Source: Clostridia bacterium (GTDB lineage Bacteria > Bacillota_A > Clostridia > Christensenellales > Aristaeellaceae). From it: a stretch of DNA of 29,606 nucleotides. Position numbers and translations under genes: made by a program. Under the pieces are notes generated by a model that was not told the origin of the DNA, did no database searches, and saw only the letters and a program-made list of their open reading frames with translations. Below are positions 14,978 through 23,879 of this stretch, piece after piece. The DNA is taken from contig BNUH01000034.1 in NCBI GenBank assembly GCA_025997215.1, positions 1 through 29,606 of the forward strand, read 5' to 3'. The stretch's first letter is position 1. Every line of letters starts with the position of its first letter.

Positions 14978-15982
14978 ATGAAAGCAGTATGCATGGGTGT
15001 GTTGATCATGGATATGTTTCCAGATCAATATGGTGTTTCTCTAACACAGGTTCGCAGTTGGCTTCCTATGCCGGGCGGTGCGCCGGCCAATGTTGCTGTT
15101 GCTCTGGCGAAATTCGGCACACAAACGGCGTTTCTTGGTCAGGTTGGCGAGGACGCATTCGGCCATATGTTGGCTGATTGCCTTGCAGGATGGGGCGTCC
15201 GCGTGCATGGCATTCGATTTGACGCGCAGCGGCGAACAACGATGAACTTTCACGCGAAGCCGAATCCCACCGAAACGGAGTATCTTTTCTATCGTAATCC
15301 CGGTGCTGATACTGGATACCACATTACTGAAGCGGATATAGCCGTACTCAAACAAGCGGACGTTCTACATTTTGACAGCATGAGTATGACCGACACCCCG
15401 ATGCGGGATAGCGCAATAGCCGCTATGGTAGCTGCGCGCGAAGCGAACGTTTGGGTTTCATTCGATTATAACTATAGAGAACCCGTATGGCCTAACGCTA
15501 ATGCATCCATAGAGGCGATGCGGGCTGTGTTGCCCTACTGTGATTCGCTCAAAGTGAATGCAGAAGAAGCGGCTATGCTCTGCCCTGGAGTTGCATCGAG
15601 CGTGATGCCAGATATGCTGCTGGCGCAAGGACCGCGTGTCGTTCTGATCACACGAGGCGAAGAAGGGAGCAGCATTGCAGCGGGCAGTCAGTCTGCAACC
15701 ATACAACCGATGTCAGTGCAAACGGTAGACGCAATCGGCTGCGGAGACGCGTATGCAGCTGGTTTTCTGTACGCACTGTTTGAGCGATTTACCAAGGAAC
15801 AATTGGCGGCGACGCGATTTACCGGATCGGACTGGGTGCGCCTGGTCGAATGTGCGCGGTTTGCTTCGGTGGTATCCGGTTTAACTGCGCAAAAAAAAGG
15901 CGCCTTACAAGCGCTGCCTACGGCTGACGAGGTGGACGCGGCGTGGTCAACTATATCTGAACAAGATCCCCAGTGGACATAA
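14978..15982 (+). CDS. PfkB-family carbohydrate kinase
   Basis: This 334-residue cytoplasmic kinase should phosphorylate the imported sugar or its isomerised form with ATP. The first PfkB signature is GGAPANVAVALAKFG (residues 33-47). The second is DAIGCGDAYAAGF (251-263), with the catalytic base Asp about 256; the usual G-A-G-D reads G-C-G-D here. FDYNYREPVW and VNAEEAAML fit fructokinase or 2-keto-3-deoxygluconokinase relatives. The ribosome binding site is weak, GGCGGT. It is the first gene after the operon promoter and 68 bases ahead of the solute-binding gene. Together with the class II aldolase it suggests a ketose phosphate split into trioses; the exact sugar is unknown. Confidence 0.92.
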   Translation: MKAVCMGVLIMDMFPDQYGVSLTQVRSWLPMPGGAPANVAVALAKFGTQTAFLGQVGEDAFGHMLADCLAGWGVRVHGIRFDAQRRTTMNFHAKPNPTETEYLFYRNPGADTGYHITEADIAVLKQADVLHFDSMSMTDTPMRDSAIAAMVAAREANVWVSFDYNYREPVWPNANASIEAMRAVLPYCDSLKVNAEEAAMLCPGVASSVMPDMLLAQGPRVVLITRGEEGSSIAAGSQSATIQPMSVQTVDAIGCGDAYAAGFLYALFERFTKEQLAATRFTGSDWVRLVECARFASVVSGLTAQKKGALQALPTADEVDAAWSTISEQDPQWT

Positions 15983-16003
15983 CCCGCCTGGAAGGAAGGC
16001 GGG
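15983..16003 (+). repeat. Intercistronic hairpin before the solute-binding gene
   Basis: CCCGCCT (15983-15989), a 7-base loop, AGGCGGG (15997-16003), immediately after the kinase stop codon. There is no T-run. It probably protects or defines the 5' end of a processed message for the binding protein. Confidence 0.4.
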
Positions 16004-16050
16004 ATGTCGGTACAACCATCACGGCAACAAGAAAAAGGAGGATTTCCGGA

Positions 16051-17367
16051 ATGAAACGTACTCTATCCCTACTCATAGCGGCGGTACTGCTGCTGACCCT
16101 GGTTCCGCTAGCGGTGGCGGAAGATGCACCCGTACACATCCGATTCGTGAACTACTGGGTGAAGGAAGAGATGACATATACCTACCCGGCGGACTTGGTG
16201 GACGCATACCTGGCAGAGCATCCGAACGTAACGATCGACTGGGAATCCTACTCAGGCAGCGACCTGCAGACGGTAGTGTTCCAGACGCAGGCTGCGGCGA
16301 ATGATATGCCTGATTTCTTCATGATCAATAGCCTCAACATGCGGCAGGCTGCGCTGGGCGGGTTGCTGGACAACTGGGATGAGATCCTTGCATCTGACCC
16401 CGAATGGCGCGACTCAATGCTGGATAACTGGGCCGAGACGACGTTTAATGGATCCGTATACGGTATACCCTACCAGTTCATCACGAACGAGGTGCTGTAT
16501 TACAACAAGGAAATCTTGAGTCGGTACGGATATGAGACATATCCAGATAATTGGGATGAAGTCTTCGCGCTGGGCGAGCAGATGAAAGCGGACGGATTGG
16601 TGCCTTTGGCCATCGGTAACGCGGATGGTTGGCCGCTGTGGTCGCACCTAGGCGAAATTCTAAGCGAATACTACTGCGGACCCGAATGGGTTGCTGCCAT
16701 TGGCGGGTACGCGCCTGGTTCAACATACGACACACCGGAGTTTTTGAAGGTTGTGCAGCTTATTCAGCGCATAAACGCTGAGCTGTTCAACCCAGACGCC
16801 GTAGCAATCAAGGCAAACGAGGAGGTACAAAGCTACTTCTTCGATGAGGATGCAGCTGCATTGTTGGGCGGTTCATGGACGCTGGGCGGGCTAGAGAGCA
16901 TTGCGCCGGACGGTTTCATGGACAAGGTTGGTGTAGCGCCGATTCCTAAGCCAAATGACGGTTTGGATAGTATCCCTAGTGGAATATTCACAGGCGGTTC
17001 TGGATGGGAGTATGCAATCAATACAAAGCTAGCCTCGGATCAGCTTCAGGTTGCGGTCGATCTGACGAAAATTTTCACGGGACCGGAGTTTGCGAAGGGC
17101 CGTTTGGAAGAAGGCAATATTCCCGTGCTGAAAGCGGAGTACTACCCCGAGGTCGATGCGTCGTTCCTGACGCCGCAACGCTCCGCGTTGAGCGATTTGA
17201 TTTCCGCAGCACCCAGATTAACGCTGATGAACCAGCAGCAGCAGGGCTCGATGGCGTCTGTATTGTACAAGGCAATGCAAGAGGTACAGGTGGCAACCAA
17301 GACGCCCGAGGAAGCGGTTCAGTCGATTGAGTCAAGCTACGCTTCCATACTGCAGTCACTAGAGTGA
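16051..17367 (+). CDS. Extracellular sugar-binding protein of an ABC importer (family 1)
   Basis: This 438-residue secreted binding protein is of the MalE/UgpB type. ATG 16051 follows AAGGAGG with 9 bases; the frame is open from 15973 without a better start. The signal peptide MKRTLSLLIAAVLLLTLVPL ends in AVA (cleavage after about 23). There is no lipobox cysteine. Mature motifs are typical: FVNYWVKEEM, AEHPNVTIDWESYSGSD, MPDFFMIN, VYGIPYQFITNEVLYYNKEI and GSGWEYAINTK. It is flanked by hairpins on both sides, which fits the need for an excess of binding protein over permeases. It supplies the two permeases that follow. The ligand is unknown; aromatic residues in the binding region (YWVKEEM, GWPLW) suit a sugar. 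Confidence 0.92.
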   Translation: MKRTLSLLIAAVLLLTLVPLAVAEDAPVHIRFVNYWVKEEMTYTYPADLVDAYLAEHPNVTIDWESYSGSDLQTVVFQTQAAANDMPDFFMINSLNMRQAALGGLLDNWDEILASDPEWRDSMLDNWAETTFNGSVYGIPYQFITNEVLYYNKEILSRYGYETYPDNWDEVFALGEQMKADGLVPLAIGNADGWPLWSHLGEILSEYYCGPEWVAAIGGYAPGSTYDTPEFLKVVQLIQRINAELFNPDAVAIKANEEVQSYFFDEDAAALLGGSWTLGGLESIAPDGFMDKVGVAPIPKPNDGLDSIPSGIFTGGSGWEYAINTKLASDQLQVAVDLTKIFTGPEFAKGRLEEGNIPVLKAEYYPEVDASFLTPQRSALSDLISAAPRLTLMNQQQQGSMASVLYKAMQEVQVATKTPEEAVQSIESSYASILQSLE

Positions 17368-17415
17368 CCTAACGGCATAAGACCTGTCGTAAGCAATATC
17401 CATGTGCAAATCCAA

Positions 17416-17450
17416 CTCCCGATCGAGTGGATTCTTCCCTCGACCGGGAG
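17416..17450 (+). repeat. Intercistronic hairpin after the solute-binding gene
   Basis: CTCCCG-A-TCGAG (17416-17427) pairs with CTCGA-C-CGGGAG (17439-17450): 11 pairs, one mismatch, 11-base loop and no T-run. The position matches the malE-malF type of element that stabilises the upstream binding-protein message. Confidence 0.55.
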
Positions 17451-17486
17451 CGGGTCGAAGTACCAAATCCGGGAGTGAGGCGCGCT

Positions 17487-18407
17487 ATGAGTAACAAGAA
17501 AAAGAGGCTTGGTGGGTTAACGGGGTCGACGGTGTTCGATCTGCCGTTTTACCGTGTATTGCCTTATGTGCTGATCCCCATGCTGCTGTATGTGTTTTCG
17601 TGTTTCATCCCCGTTATCGGCGCGGTGTACTACAGTCTGAACAATACGTTTAATTTCCAGTTCCGCTTTATCGGCACGGGCAACTATACCGCGCTATTCA
17701 AGGATCCGGTGTTTTGGTTATCGCTGAAAAACAATCTCAAGATAATGATGATTTCTGCGTGCTTTCAATTCGTGCCGGCAGTGATCATCGCATGTATGAT
17801 GACGACAAATTTGGTTCGGGGCAAGCGTTTTGTCCAGTCGATGTTCTTCTTTCCGTGTGTGGTATCGCCTATCGTGATTACGAATGTGTGGAAGGTCATG
17901 TACACGATGCGGGGAGGGGTAATCAATACGTTTCTGACAGCGATCGGTCTGCAGGCGCTCGCGCAGAACTGGCTAGCCGATCCAAAGATTATTATGACGA
18001 CGATCGGGATCCCTCTGGCCTGGCAGTTTATTGGCTATTATCTCGTAATTGTAGCCTCGGCGATTTCAAATATCGATTATTCGCTGCTGGAGATCGCCAT
18101 GATTGATGGCGCGACGGGGTTCGCGCGTACGTGGCACATTATCTTGCCGCTCATCCGTAATACTCTGGTTGTTGCGCTTATCATTTGCATATCGGGATCG
18201 ATCAAGATATTCGATCAAGTATTTGCCATGACAAGCGGCGGGCCAGGGTATGCGTCCAGCGTCTTATCGATGTATGCATATAACAAGTCTTTCGTAGAAG
18301 GTAACTTCGGTTACGCATCGGCGATCTCAGTATCGATGATGCTAATCAGCTTCGTGATGGTGATCCTGTTGAATGTCAGCAAGAAGGCGGTGCGAAACGA
18401 TGAATAG
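17487..18407 (+). CDS. Sugar ABC transporter permease (MalF/UgpA-like)
   Basis: This integral membrane permease has 306 residues and six hydrophobic segments, the first at VLPYVLIPMLLYVFSCFIPV. The EAA loop is LLEIAMIDGATGFARTWHIILPL, which docks an ATPase that is not encoded nearby. VFAMTSGGPGYASSVLSMYAY is typical of MalF-side subunits. The frame opens at 17427, inside the preceding hairpin; ATG 17487 is preferred because GTGAGG ends 6 bases before it. It pairs with the next gene, which starts 8 bases before this one ends, so the two subunits are probably made in equal amounts. Confidence 0.92.
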   Translation: MSNKKKRLGGLTGSTVFDLPFYRVLPYVLIPMLLYVFSCFIPVIGAVYYSLNNTFNFQFRFIGTGNYTALFKDPVFWLSLKNNLKIMMISACFQFVPAVIIACMMTTNLVRGKRFVQSMFFFPCVVSPIVITNVWKVMYTMRGGVINTFLTAIGLQALAQNWLADPKIIMTTIGIPLAWQFIGYYLVIVASAISNIDYSLLEIAMIDGATGFARTWHIILPLIRNTLVVALIICISGSIKIFDQVFAMTSGGPGYASSVLSMYAYNKSFVEGNFGYASAISVSMMLISFVMVILLNVSKKAVRNDE

Positions 18408-19293
18408 TCAAGCTAGCATTATGAATCGCAATTCAACACCGCAGCGATTCTTGTCCCGTGGGGCGCGTGTGCGGTTTGGCGTGCTGTCGCTGCTGGTCAA
18501 TCTTCTGCTGTACGTATTTGCGGTGAGCTATGTGTTCCCGTTTCTATTCATGCTGTTCAATTCCCTGAAGGACAAAAAGCTATACCAAGCCAGCATGTAC
18601 AGCTTTCCGACAAAACCCTTAATCGATAATTACGCATCCATCCTAGGTTCGGATGAGTTTTATCTGGCGCTGCGCAACACGCTGGTCAACACAGCGGTAA
18701 CGATCTTCTTTGTGGTGATCTTCGCATTCATGATCGCGTACTTTACGTCGCGGTATAATTTCCGCGGACGCAAATTCTGCTATTACTTTTTCTTAGTCGG
18801 CATGCTGATACCCGTGCACGCACTGCTGATTCCGACATATATCCTGTATCGCAGCGTTGGAATCATCAACAAATGGTATACACTATGGATTCCATACGTG
18901 ACGTTCGGGATACCACAGGCGCTGTTTTTGTTTGACAGCTATATCGCATCGATCCCTAAATCGTTAGAAGAAGCCGCGGTTATCGACGGCGCTACAATCC
19001 CCTACACCATGCGAACTATCATCTTTCCGCTGAGCCTGCCCATGGTGTTCACAGTGGGGCTGCTGAATTTCATGGGCGCATGGAATGAGTTTTCGTTCGC
19101 GCTCATCCTGAGCAACTCGAAAAACTTGAAGACGATTCCACTGTGGCTTCAAAATTTCCAAGGGCAGTATACCAGCAACACGCCTATGCGGTTGACGGCC
19201 ATGTTCATATCGTGTGTGCCAATCTTGCTGATGTTCATCTTTTTTCGAGAAAAGATGATGAGCGGAATCGCGGCGGGTGCGGTGAAAGGCTAA
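18400..19293 (+). CDS. Sugar ABC transporter permease (MalG/UgpE-like)
   Basis: This is the second membrane subunit of the importer, 297 residues. Hydrophobic segments include FGVLSLLVNLLLYVFAVSYV and YYFFLVGMLIPVHALLIPTY. The EAA loop is LEEAAVIDGATIPYTMRTIIFPL, and the ending KMMSGIAAGAVKG is typical of MalG-side permeases. ATG 18400 overlaps the upstream gene by 8 bases and follows AAGGCGGTG; the frame is open from 18373. A later ATG (18421) is possible but lacks a ribosome binding site. The aldolase gene follows after 36 bases with no terminator. Confidence 0.92.
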   Translation: MNSQASIMNRNSTPQRFLSRGARVRFGVLSLLVNLLLYVFAVSYVFPFLFMLFNSLKDKKLYQASMYSFPTKPLIDNYASILGSDEFYLALRNTLVNTAVTIFFVVIFAFMIAYFTSRYNFRGRKFCYYFFLVGMLIPVHALLIPTYILYRSVGIINKWYTLWIPYVTFGIPQALFLFDSYIASIPKSLEEAAVIDGATIPYTMRTIIFPLSLPMVFTVGLLNFMGAWNEFSFALILSNSKNLKTIPLWLQNFQGQYTSNTPMRLTAMFISCVPILLMFIFFREKMMSGIAAGAVKG

Positions 19294-19329
19294 CAAGGTG
19301 GCTCAAAATATGCGGAGGTGCGAGAGCTC

Positions 19330-20337
19330 ATGGAAACACAGGCATACCGTGAACTGGGACTAACAGACCCAAGACCATGGTTGAAAGATGCGTACCAAAA
19401 CGGTTGGGCTGTGCCTGCGTTCAATTTCGTGTATGACCAACAGCTCTTGGCGATTGTGCATGCATGCGCTTTAGCGGATTCGCCTGTTATTCTGCAGTGT
19501 TCAGCATCCACACGGCGCGACCTAGGTCCGTCGGCCGTGCGTCGAATGGTACAAGGCGTGTTGGAGCAAGCGCATGCGGAAGGAACGCCATGTCTCGCAG
19601 CGTTGCAACTCGATCACGGCCATACCTATGCAGAGTGCCGAGCTTGCGTTGAGGAAGGTTTTTCGAGTGTAATGATTGATGGCTCTGTATTGCCATACGA
19701 AGAAAATGCTGCGTTGAGCCAGCGAGTTGCGGAATATGCGCATCCGCGTGGCGTTGCGGTCGAAGCAGAGCTGGGCAGTCTCAGCGGTATAGAGGAATTG
19801 GACGAAGAGGGTTGCACGCAGCACTTCACGCGCCCAGCGGAGGCGGGGAAATTTGTCAGGGCGACGGGCGTGGATATTTTGGCTGTCTCTATCGGCACCA
19901 GCCACGGAGTGGTTAAAATGAGGCCAGAAGCCGATGGTTGTTTACCGCCGCTGCGGATGGACATAGTGGAAGCCATCGCGCTGCTGCTGCCCGGGGTGCC
20001 GTTGGCATTGCACGGGGCAAGCGCACTGCCGTCTGCATACGTTGCGCAAATCAACGCGCACGGCGGGCGTATCACAGAAGCTCAAGGTGTTCCTGAAACC
20101 GAAATCGCACGGTTGCTGCCTACAGCGGTCTGCAAGATCAACAATGCGTCTGACGGATGGATCGCCGCGACAGCCGCCGCGCGCGCTGCGTTGGACGCGC
20201 ATCCTGATTCCATAGACCCGCGTGTGTTTTTGAAAGCAGGACGTGCGGAGATGGAACGCATATACACGCGAAAGGTGCGCGAGGTGTTTCACAGTGCAGG
20301 ACGCGCCAGTGGATTGAGGGCCCGAATTATGTTATAA
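19330..20337 (+). CDS. Class II (zinc) ketose-bisphosphate aldolase, Fba/GatY family
   Basis: This 335-residue cytoplasmic aldolase should cleave a ketose (bis)phosphate to dihydroxyacetone phosphate and an aldehyde. Key motifs are ALQLDHGHTY (Asp about 95, zinc-binding His about 96), VEAELGSLSG, ILAVSIGTSHG (zinc His) and LALHGASALP (zinc His). VCKINNASDG near the C-terminus replaces the family's usual K-(I/V)-N-(I/V)-(D/N)-(S/T)-D, which contacts the substrate phosphate. ATG 19330 is favoured over GTG 19318, because the latter overlaps the GGAGG ribosome binding site (19314-19318). It belongs to the kinase and importer operon. Whether it is a fructose, tagatose or other sugar aldolase cannot be read from sequence alone. 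Confidence 0.9.
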   Translation: METQAYRELGLTDPRPWLKDAYQNGWAVPAFNFVYDQQLLAIVHACALADSPVILQCSASTRRDLGPSAVRRMVQGVLEQAHAEGTPCLAALQLDHGHTYAECRACVEEGFSSVMIDGSVLPYEENAALSQRVAEYAHPRGVAVEAELGSLSGIEELDEEGCTQHFTRPAEAGKFVRATGVDILAVSIGTSHGVVKMRPEADGCLPPLRMDIVEAIALLLPGVPLALHGASALPSAYVAQINAHGGRITEAQGVPETEIARLLPTAVCKINNASDGWIAATAAARAALDAHPDSIDPRVFLKAGRAEMERIYTRKVREVFHSAGRASGLRARIML

Positions 20338-20338
20338 T
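20330..20338 (+). promoter_or_regulatory. Extended -10 promoter for the LacI regulator
   Basis: TG-T-TATAAT (20330-20338), an extended -10 at the very end of the aldolase gene, with only a weak -35 (TGGATT, 20310-20315). Transcription would start near 20345 and allow separate expression of the regulator. Confidence 0.5.
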
Positions 20339-20383
20339 TGGAATATGCTTTCATTATTTCATGGCGGGAGGATTGAACAGGGC

Positions 20384-21448
20384 ATGAGCAGTCGCGTTAC
20401 ATTGTTGGATATTGCCCGGGAAACTGGCGTATCTGTCTCAACGGTTCACCGTGCGCTGAATACTTCCAATAAGGTCAAACCAGAAGTGAAGTCGCGGGTA
20501 ACGAATATGGCCGTTGAAATGGGATATTTCCGCCTGCATGAAACGGACAATAAGGAACAGTTCCATCTTGCGATGCTCTGTCCAAATAATACGTTTTACG
20601 ATGAAGTGCTCAGCGGCGCGCGGATGGCAAAATCGCGATATATGCCATTCGGCATACGTGTGGATTTCATTTGCAGCGACCATTACGACGTGGGCGAGCA
20701 GTCTGCGCAGCTCCGCGCGATGCTCGAAACGGAACCATTTCCATACAAAGGCGTAGCCATTACGCCAGCACACTCGTTGCTGCTCAATCCCTTGCTCAAT
20801 GAAATCAGCAGCAAATTTGCGCGCGTCGTGACATTCAACAACGATGCCATGGACAGTGGGCGGATCAGCTTTATCGGCGAAGACCCGACGGTTGCGGCGC
20901 AGACCGCCGCTCTCATATACGAGCGGATGCTGCCGCCCGGCGCGACGATTGCCGTCATGAGCAGCCATCTATCTGTCGCCAGCCTGAGAGAGCGGGTGAG
21001 TCAATTCATCAAAACAATCCACGAAGGCGGCCGACTCAAAGTACTCGGCGAGATCGAGTATGTGGACGAGATTGCGTCCGCATACTCCATTAGCCTACAG
21101 GTATTGGAGAGTTTGCACCCGGATGCTATCTTTACGAACAGCATGTTGGGCAGCATAGGATGCGCACAGGCGATTGAGAAAACGGGCAACGCAGGCCGTG
21201 TTCTCCTGGTAAGCTATGACATCAATGAACGCATCAAAAAATACTTGCAAAACGGCGTGATTCTGGCCACGCTTACACAGGATCCGTTCATGCAGGGGTA
21301 TCAAGCCATCCACGTGCTGGCGCGGTCTGTGCTGCAACCTGGATACGCGCCCCAGACAATATACCATACACGCACGGATATAGTGATGCGTACGAATATC
21401 CGAGAGCACATGCCTGAACTATGGGACGAAGATTTGCAAGTGATGTGA
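20384..21448 (+). CDS. LacI-family transcriptional regulator
   Basis: This 354-residue cytoplasmic repressor or activator has an N-terminal helix-turn-helix, VTLLDIARETGVSVSTVHRA (about 5-24), a hinge, and a periplasmic-binding-protein-like sensor domain (LAMLCPNNTFYDEV through YHTRTDIVMRTN). The sensor resembles the Peripla_BP_4/RbsB type. ATG 20384 is chosen because the extended -10 promoter places the transcript start near 20345, which rules out the ATG there. GGGAGG lies 11 bases before it. It sits inside the operon and probably controls both this operon and the divergent one through the boxes in 14566-14977. The inducer is probably the substrate or an intermediate. Confidence 0.92.
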   Translation: MSSRVTLLDIARETGVSVSTVHRALNTSNKVKPEVKSRVTNMAVEMGYFRLHETDNKEQFHLAMLCPNNTFYDEVLSGARMAKSRYMPFGIRVDFICSDHYDVGEQSAQLRAMLETEPFPYKGVAITPAHSLLLNPLLNEISSKFARVVTFNNDAMDSGRISFIGEDPTVAAQTAALIYERMLPPGATIAVMSSHLSVASLRERVSQFIKTIHEGGRLKVLGEIEYVDEIASAYSISLQVLESLHPDAIFTNSMLGSIGCAQAIEKTGNAGRVLLVSYDINERIKKYLQNGVILATLTQDPFMQGYQAIHVLARSVLQPGYAPQTIYHTRTDIVMRTNIREHMPELWDEDLQVM

Positions 21449-21458
21449 GGGAATCACA

Positions 21459-22613
21459 ATGACATCTGCACAAGCCGCCGACAAAACACCCCGCCCAAAG
21501 AATGTGCATTCTGTTGGCTTGATCGGACATCGGTTCATGGGTAAGGCACACAGCCATGCATACCGTACTGTCGGCATGTTCTTTGATTTGGAGAAATCAA
21601 TTGAGCTGCGCACGCTGTGCGGTGTCGGGAGCGATCTGGATACGGCGGCTGCTCGCTATGGCTTTTCACAAACTGAGTTGGACTGGCATCGGGTAATAGA
21701 AGACCCGGAGATTGAGATCATCGACATCTGTACGCATGACGCGCTGCATGAACCGATCGCAATAGCAGCCGCGTACGCCGGCAAGCATGTGATTTGCGAA
21801 AAACCACTGGCCATCGAAGCCGCCGCCGCACGGCGCATGCTGGATGCGGCGCGTTCCAATGGGGTTCGTCATCTATGTAACTTTACCTATCGTGGACTGC
21901 CAACGCTTCGCTTGGCGAAAGAACTCATCGACGATGGGGAGATAGGCGAGATCTACGGGCTGCAAGCGAGTTATCTGCAGGATTTCTGTCTATCGCCTCA
22001 AACGCCGTATCAGTGGCGTATGGATGCTAAATTGGCCGGCGCGGGCATCTTGGGAGATAAAGGCGCGCACGTGCTGGACCTTGCGCGCTGGCTTTGCGGC
22101 GAAATCAAATCCGTAGCCGCGGCAGGACATACGGTCATCCCGGTGCGACTGGATGCGGACGGTATCAGCCATACGGTGGAAACCTATGATATGGCGACAA
22201 TACAGGCGCGATTCGCGAATGGCGCGCTCGGGTTATTCGAATTATCGAATGTAGCTGCGGGGCGGCGCAACGCACTGCTGCTGGAAATACGCGGATCGAA
22301 AGGCGCTATCCGATTCGATTTGGAGCGATTGAACGAACTAGCATTATACTCGGAACGCGATGAGCGGCGGACGCAAGGATTCCGCATGATTCACGCGACG
22401 CTGCCGGATCATCCATTTATGGGGCATTGGTGGCCGCCCGGACACTCATTGGGATGGGAGCATACTTTTGTCCACCAGATTTATATGTTTTTGCGGGCGA
22501 TTGAACAAAGCGAGGACAATGAATCCAATTTCGAGGATGGCTGGCGGTGTCAGCAGTTGATTGATGCCTGCGCACAAGCGGCGCAGACGGGTTTATGGGT
22601 GAGCTGTGAATAG
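21459..22613 (+). CDS. Gfo/Idh/MocA-family NAD(P)-dependent sugar oxidoreductase
   Basis: This 384-residue cytoplasmic dehydrogenase has an N-terminal Rossmann domain: VGLIGHRFMGKAHSHAYRTV (about 19-38), where the usual G-x-G-x-x-G reads G-H-R-F-M-G, a variant I recall from the family. The conserved EKPLA is at about 114-118. The C-terminal sugar-binding domain has LGDKGAHVLDLARWL (about 198-211), with the catalytic-type Asp/His. Such enzymes oxidise or reduce hydroxyls of sugars, inositols or glycosides, often at C3. The ribosome binding site is GAGGG, 8 bases before ATG, 10 bases after the regulator stop. Coupled with TIM-barrel partners, C3 oxidation followed by elimination is a plausible role (inference). 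Confidence 0.92.
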   Translation: MTSAQAADKTPRPKNVHSVGLIGHRFMGKAHSHAYRTVGMFFDLEKSIELRTLCGVGSDLDTAAARYGFSQTELDWHRVIEDPEIEIIDICTHDALHEPIAIAAAYAGKHVICEKPLAIEAAAARRMLDAARSNGVRHLCNFTYRGLPTLRLAKELIDDGEIGEIYGLQASYLQDFCLSPQTPYQWRMDAKLAGAGILGDKGAHVLDLARWLCGEIKSVAAAGHTVIPVRLDADGISHTVETYDMATIQARFANGALGLFELSNVAAGRRNALLLEIRGSKGAIRFDLERLNELALYSERDERRTQGFRMIHATLPDHPFMGHWWPPGHSLGWEHTFVHQIYMFLRAIEQSEDNESNFEDGWRCQQLIDACAQAAQTGLWVSCE

Positions 22614-22646
22614 CGTGCGCATGGCGCATTGAAAGGCAGGATATAG

Positions 22647-23837
22647 ATGAAACCAGTTTTTCGCAAGGCAGTCATCGGCACATTGGAGAACGAAGCGGGA
22701 CAGGGAACCATGAATACCTTCTGCCAAATAGGTGATTTCAACAGCGACGGCATACTGGACTATGCGCTCTGCGGCCGAAACGGGAGTATGGCATGGCTCC
22801 AGAATAGTGGCGCGTCGGAGACGTGGACGACGCATGTGATCGCACAGGTTCAGGGGCAAGAATGCGGCGGCAGTGTGTATGATCTCACTGGAAACGGTGT
22901 ACCGGATATCATCAATGGCGCTGATCATACGCATGACGAGATGTCCTGGTGGGAAAATCCCGGCGATGGGTCCACGCCTTGGAAACGCCACCGTATCGCC
23001 AATACGAGGCTTTGCCAGATGCACGATACACTCATTGGTCCGATTAAGAACGATGGCGTGATGTATCTAGTGTTCACGAATCAGATGGCGGCAGATCACA
23101 CCGGAACGACGATCTTTGCTGTGCCCATTCCAGAGGATCCATATCAAGAACCATGGCCAAATCTGGAGATTATAGCGCAGGGCAAGCATCTGCCGAACCC
23201 GAGGCATCCATGGAACAGCGCTGGCATACAGCCGGACGAAGGCCTAGCGATCGCTGATGTGAACGGTGATGGATTGTTGGAAGTGGTATGCGGCGTATCG
23301 TATTACCGCTGGACGGACGAGGGGTGCGCGTCTTCTCAGTTTACGTCGAAAAGCTACATCTCAAACAAAATCGCAGTAGGCGACGTGAACGGCGATGGCC
23401 GTGCTGAAATAGTGCTCTCCGAAGGAGACGCGTGTATTTATGGACATAACGAAGGCTGTAAGCTCGCGTATTTTACCGCGCCACCTAATGGCGTAGGTGA
23501 ATGGGAAGAGCACATCCTCGATACAGGTCTGCTGGATGCGCACTCACTGCGCATCGCGGATTTATGCGGCAACGGGTTTGCCGATCTATTTGTTGGGGAA
23601 ATCGGCGTTGTGGCAAAGAACGGCGCGTCAGAGGAGTATACGATTCGCCCACCGCGTTTATTGGTGTATGAGAATGATGGAAAGGGTCACTTCACTACGC
23701 GCCACATCATTGATGAAGGTACAGGGATTCATGAGGCAGTGCTGGCTGATCTGAACGGCAACGGTAAGCTGGATATCATTGGCAAGCCGCTGCATGGCCC
23801 CGAAAAATGGAGTATTCATGTATGGTATCGCGAGTAA
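22647..23837 (+). CDS. Cytoplasmic FG-GAP/VCBS beta-propeller protein, possible sugar dehydratase
   Basis: This 396-residue protein carries six Ca-binding-like motifs of the D-x-N/G-x-D/N-G-x-x-D/E type, starting at about 30 (DFNSDGILD), 79 (DLTGNGVPD), 204 (DVNGDGLLE), 246 (DVNGDGRAE), 305 (DLCGNGFAD) and 368 (DLNGNGKLD). This fits a propeller of about seven blades. WWENPG (101-106) and several His between motifs (93, 95, 126, 299, 362, 383) suggest a second metal or catalytic site. There is no signal peptide, unlike most FG-GAP proteins. Fungal aldos-2-ulose dehydratase has a propeller of this general kind, so an enzymatic role in sugar dehydration is plausible but unproven. The gene lies between the oxidoreductase and isomerase genes and has an AGGCAGG ribosome binding site. 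Confidence 0.8.
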   Translation: MKPVFRKAVIGTLENEAGQGTMNTFCQIGDFNSDGILDYALCGRNGSMAWLQNSGASETWTTHVIAQVQGQECGGSVYDLTGNGVPDIINGADHTHDEMSWWENPGDGSTPWKRHRIANTRLCQMHDTLIGPIKNDGVMYLVFTNQMAADHTGTTIFAVPIPEDPYQEPWPNLEIIAQGKHLPNPRHPWNSAGIQPDEGLAIADVNGDGLLEVVCGVSYYRWTDEGCASSQFTSKSYISNKIAVGDVNGDGRAEIVLSEGDACIYGHNEGCKLAYFTAPPNGVGEWEEHILDTGLLDAHSLRIADLCGNGFADLFVGEIGVVAKNGASEEYTIRPPRLLVYENDGKGHFTTRHIIDEGTGIHEAVLADLNGNGKLDIIGKPLHGPEKWSIHVWYRE

Positions 23838-23879
23838 CGCAAGAAAAAATAGGGTAGGAATAGGATCGAGAGGAATGAT

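Noticed and set aside
18964..20292. Several minus-strand frames opposite the permease and aldolase genes
   Set aside because: No ribosome binding sites or domains; they are antisense shadows of genes with clear family motifs.
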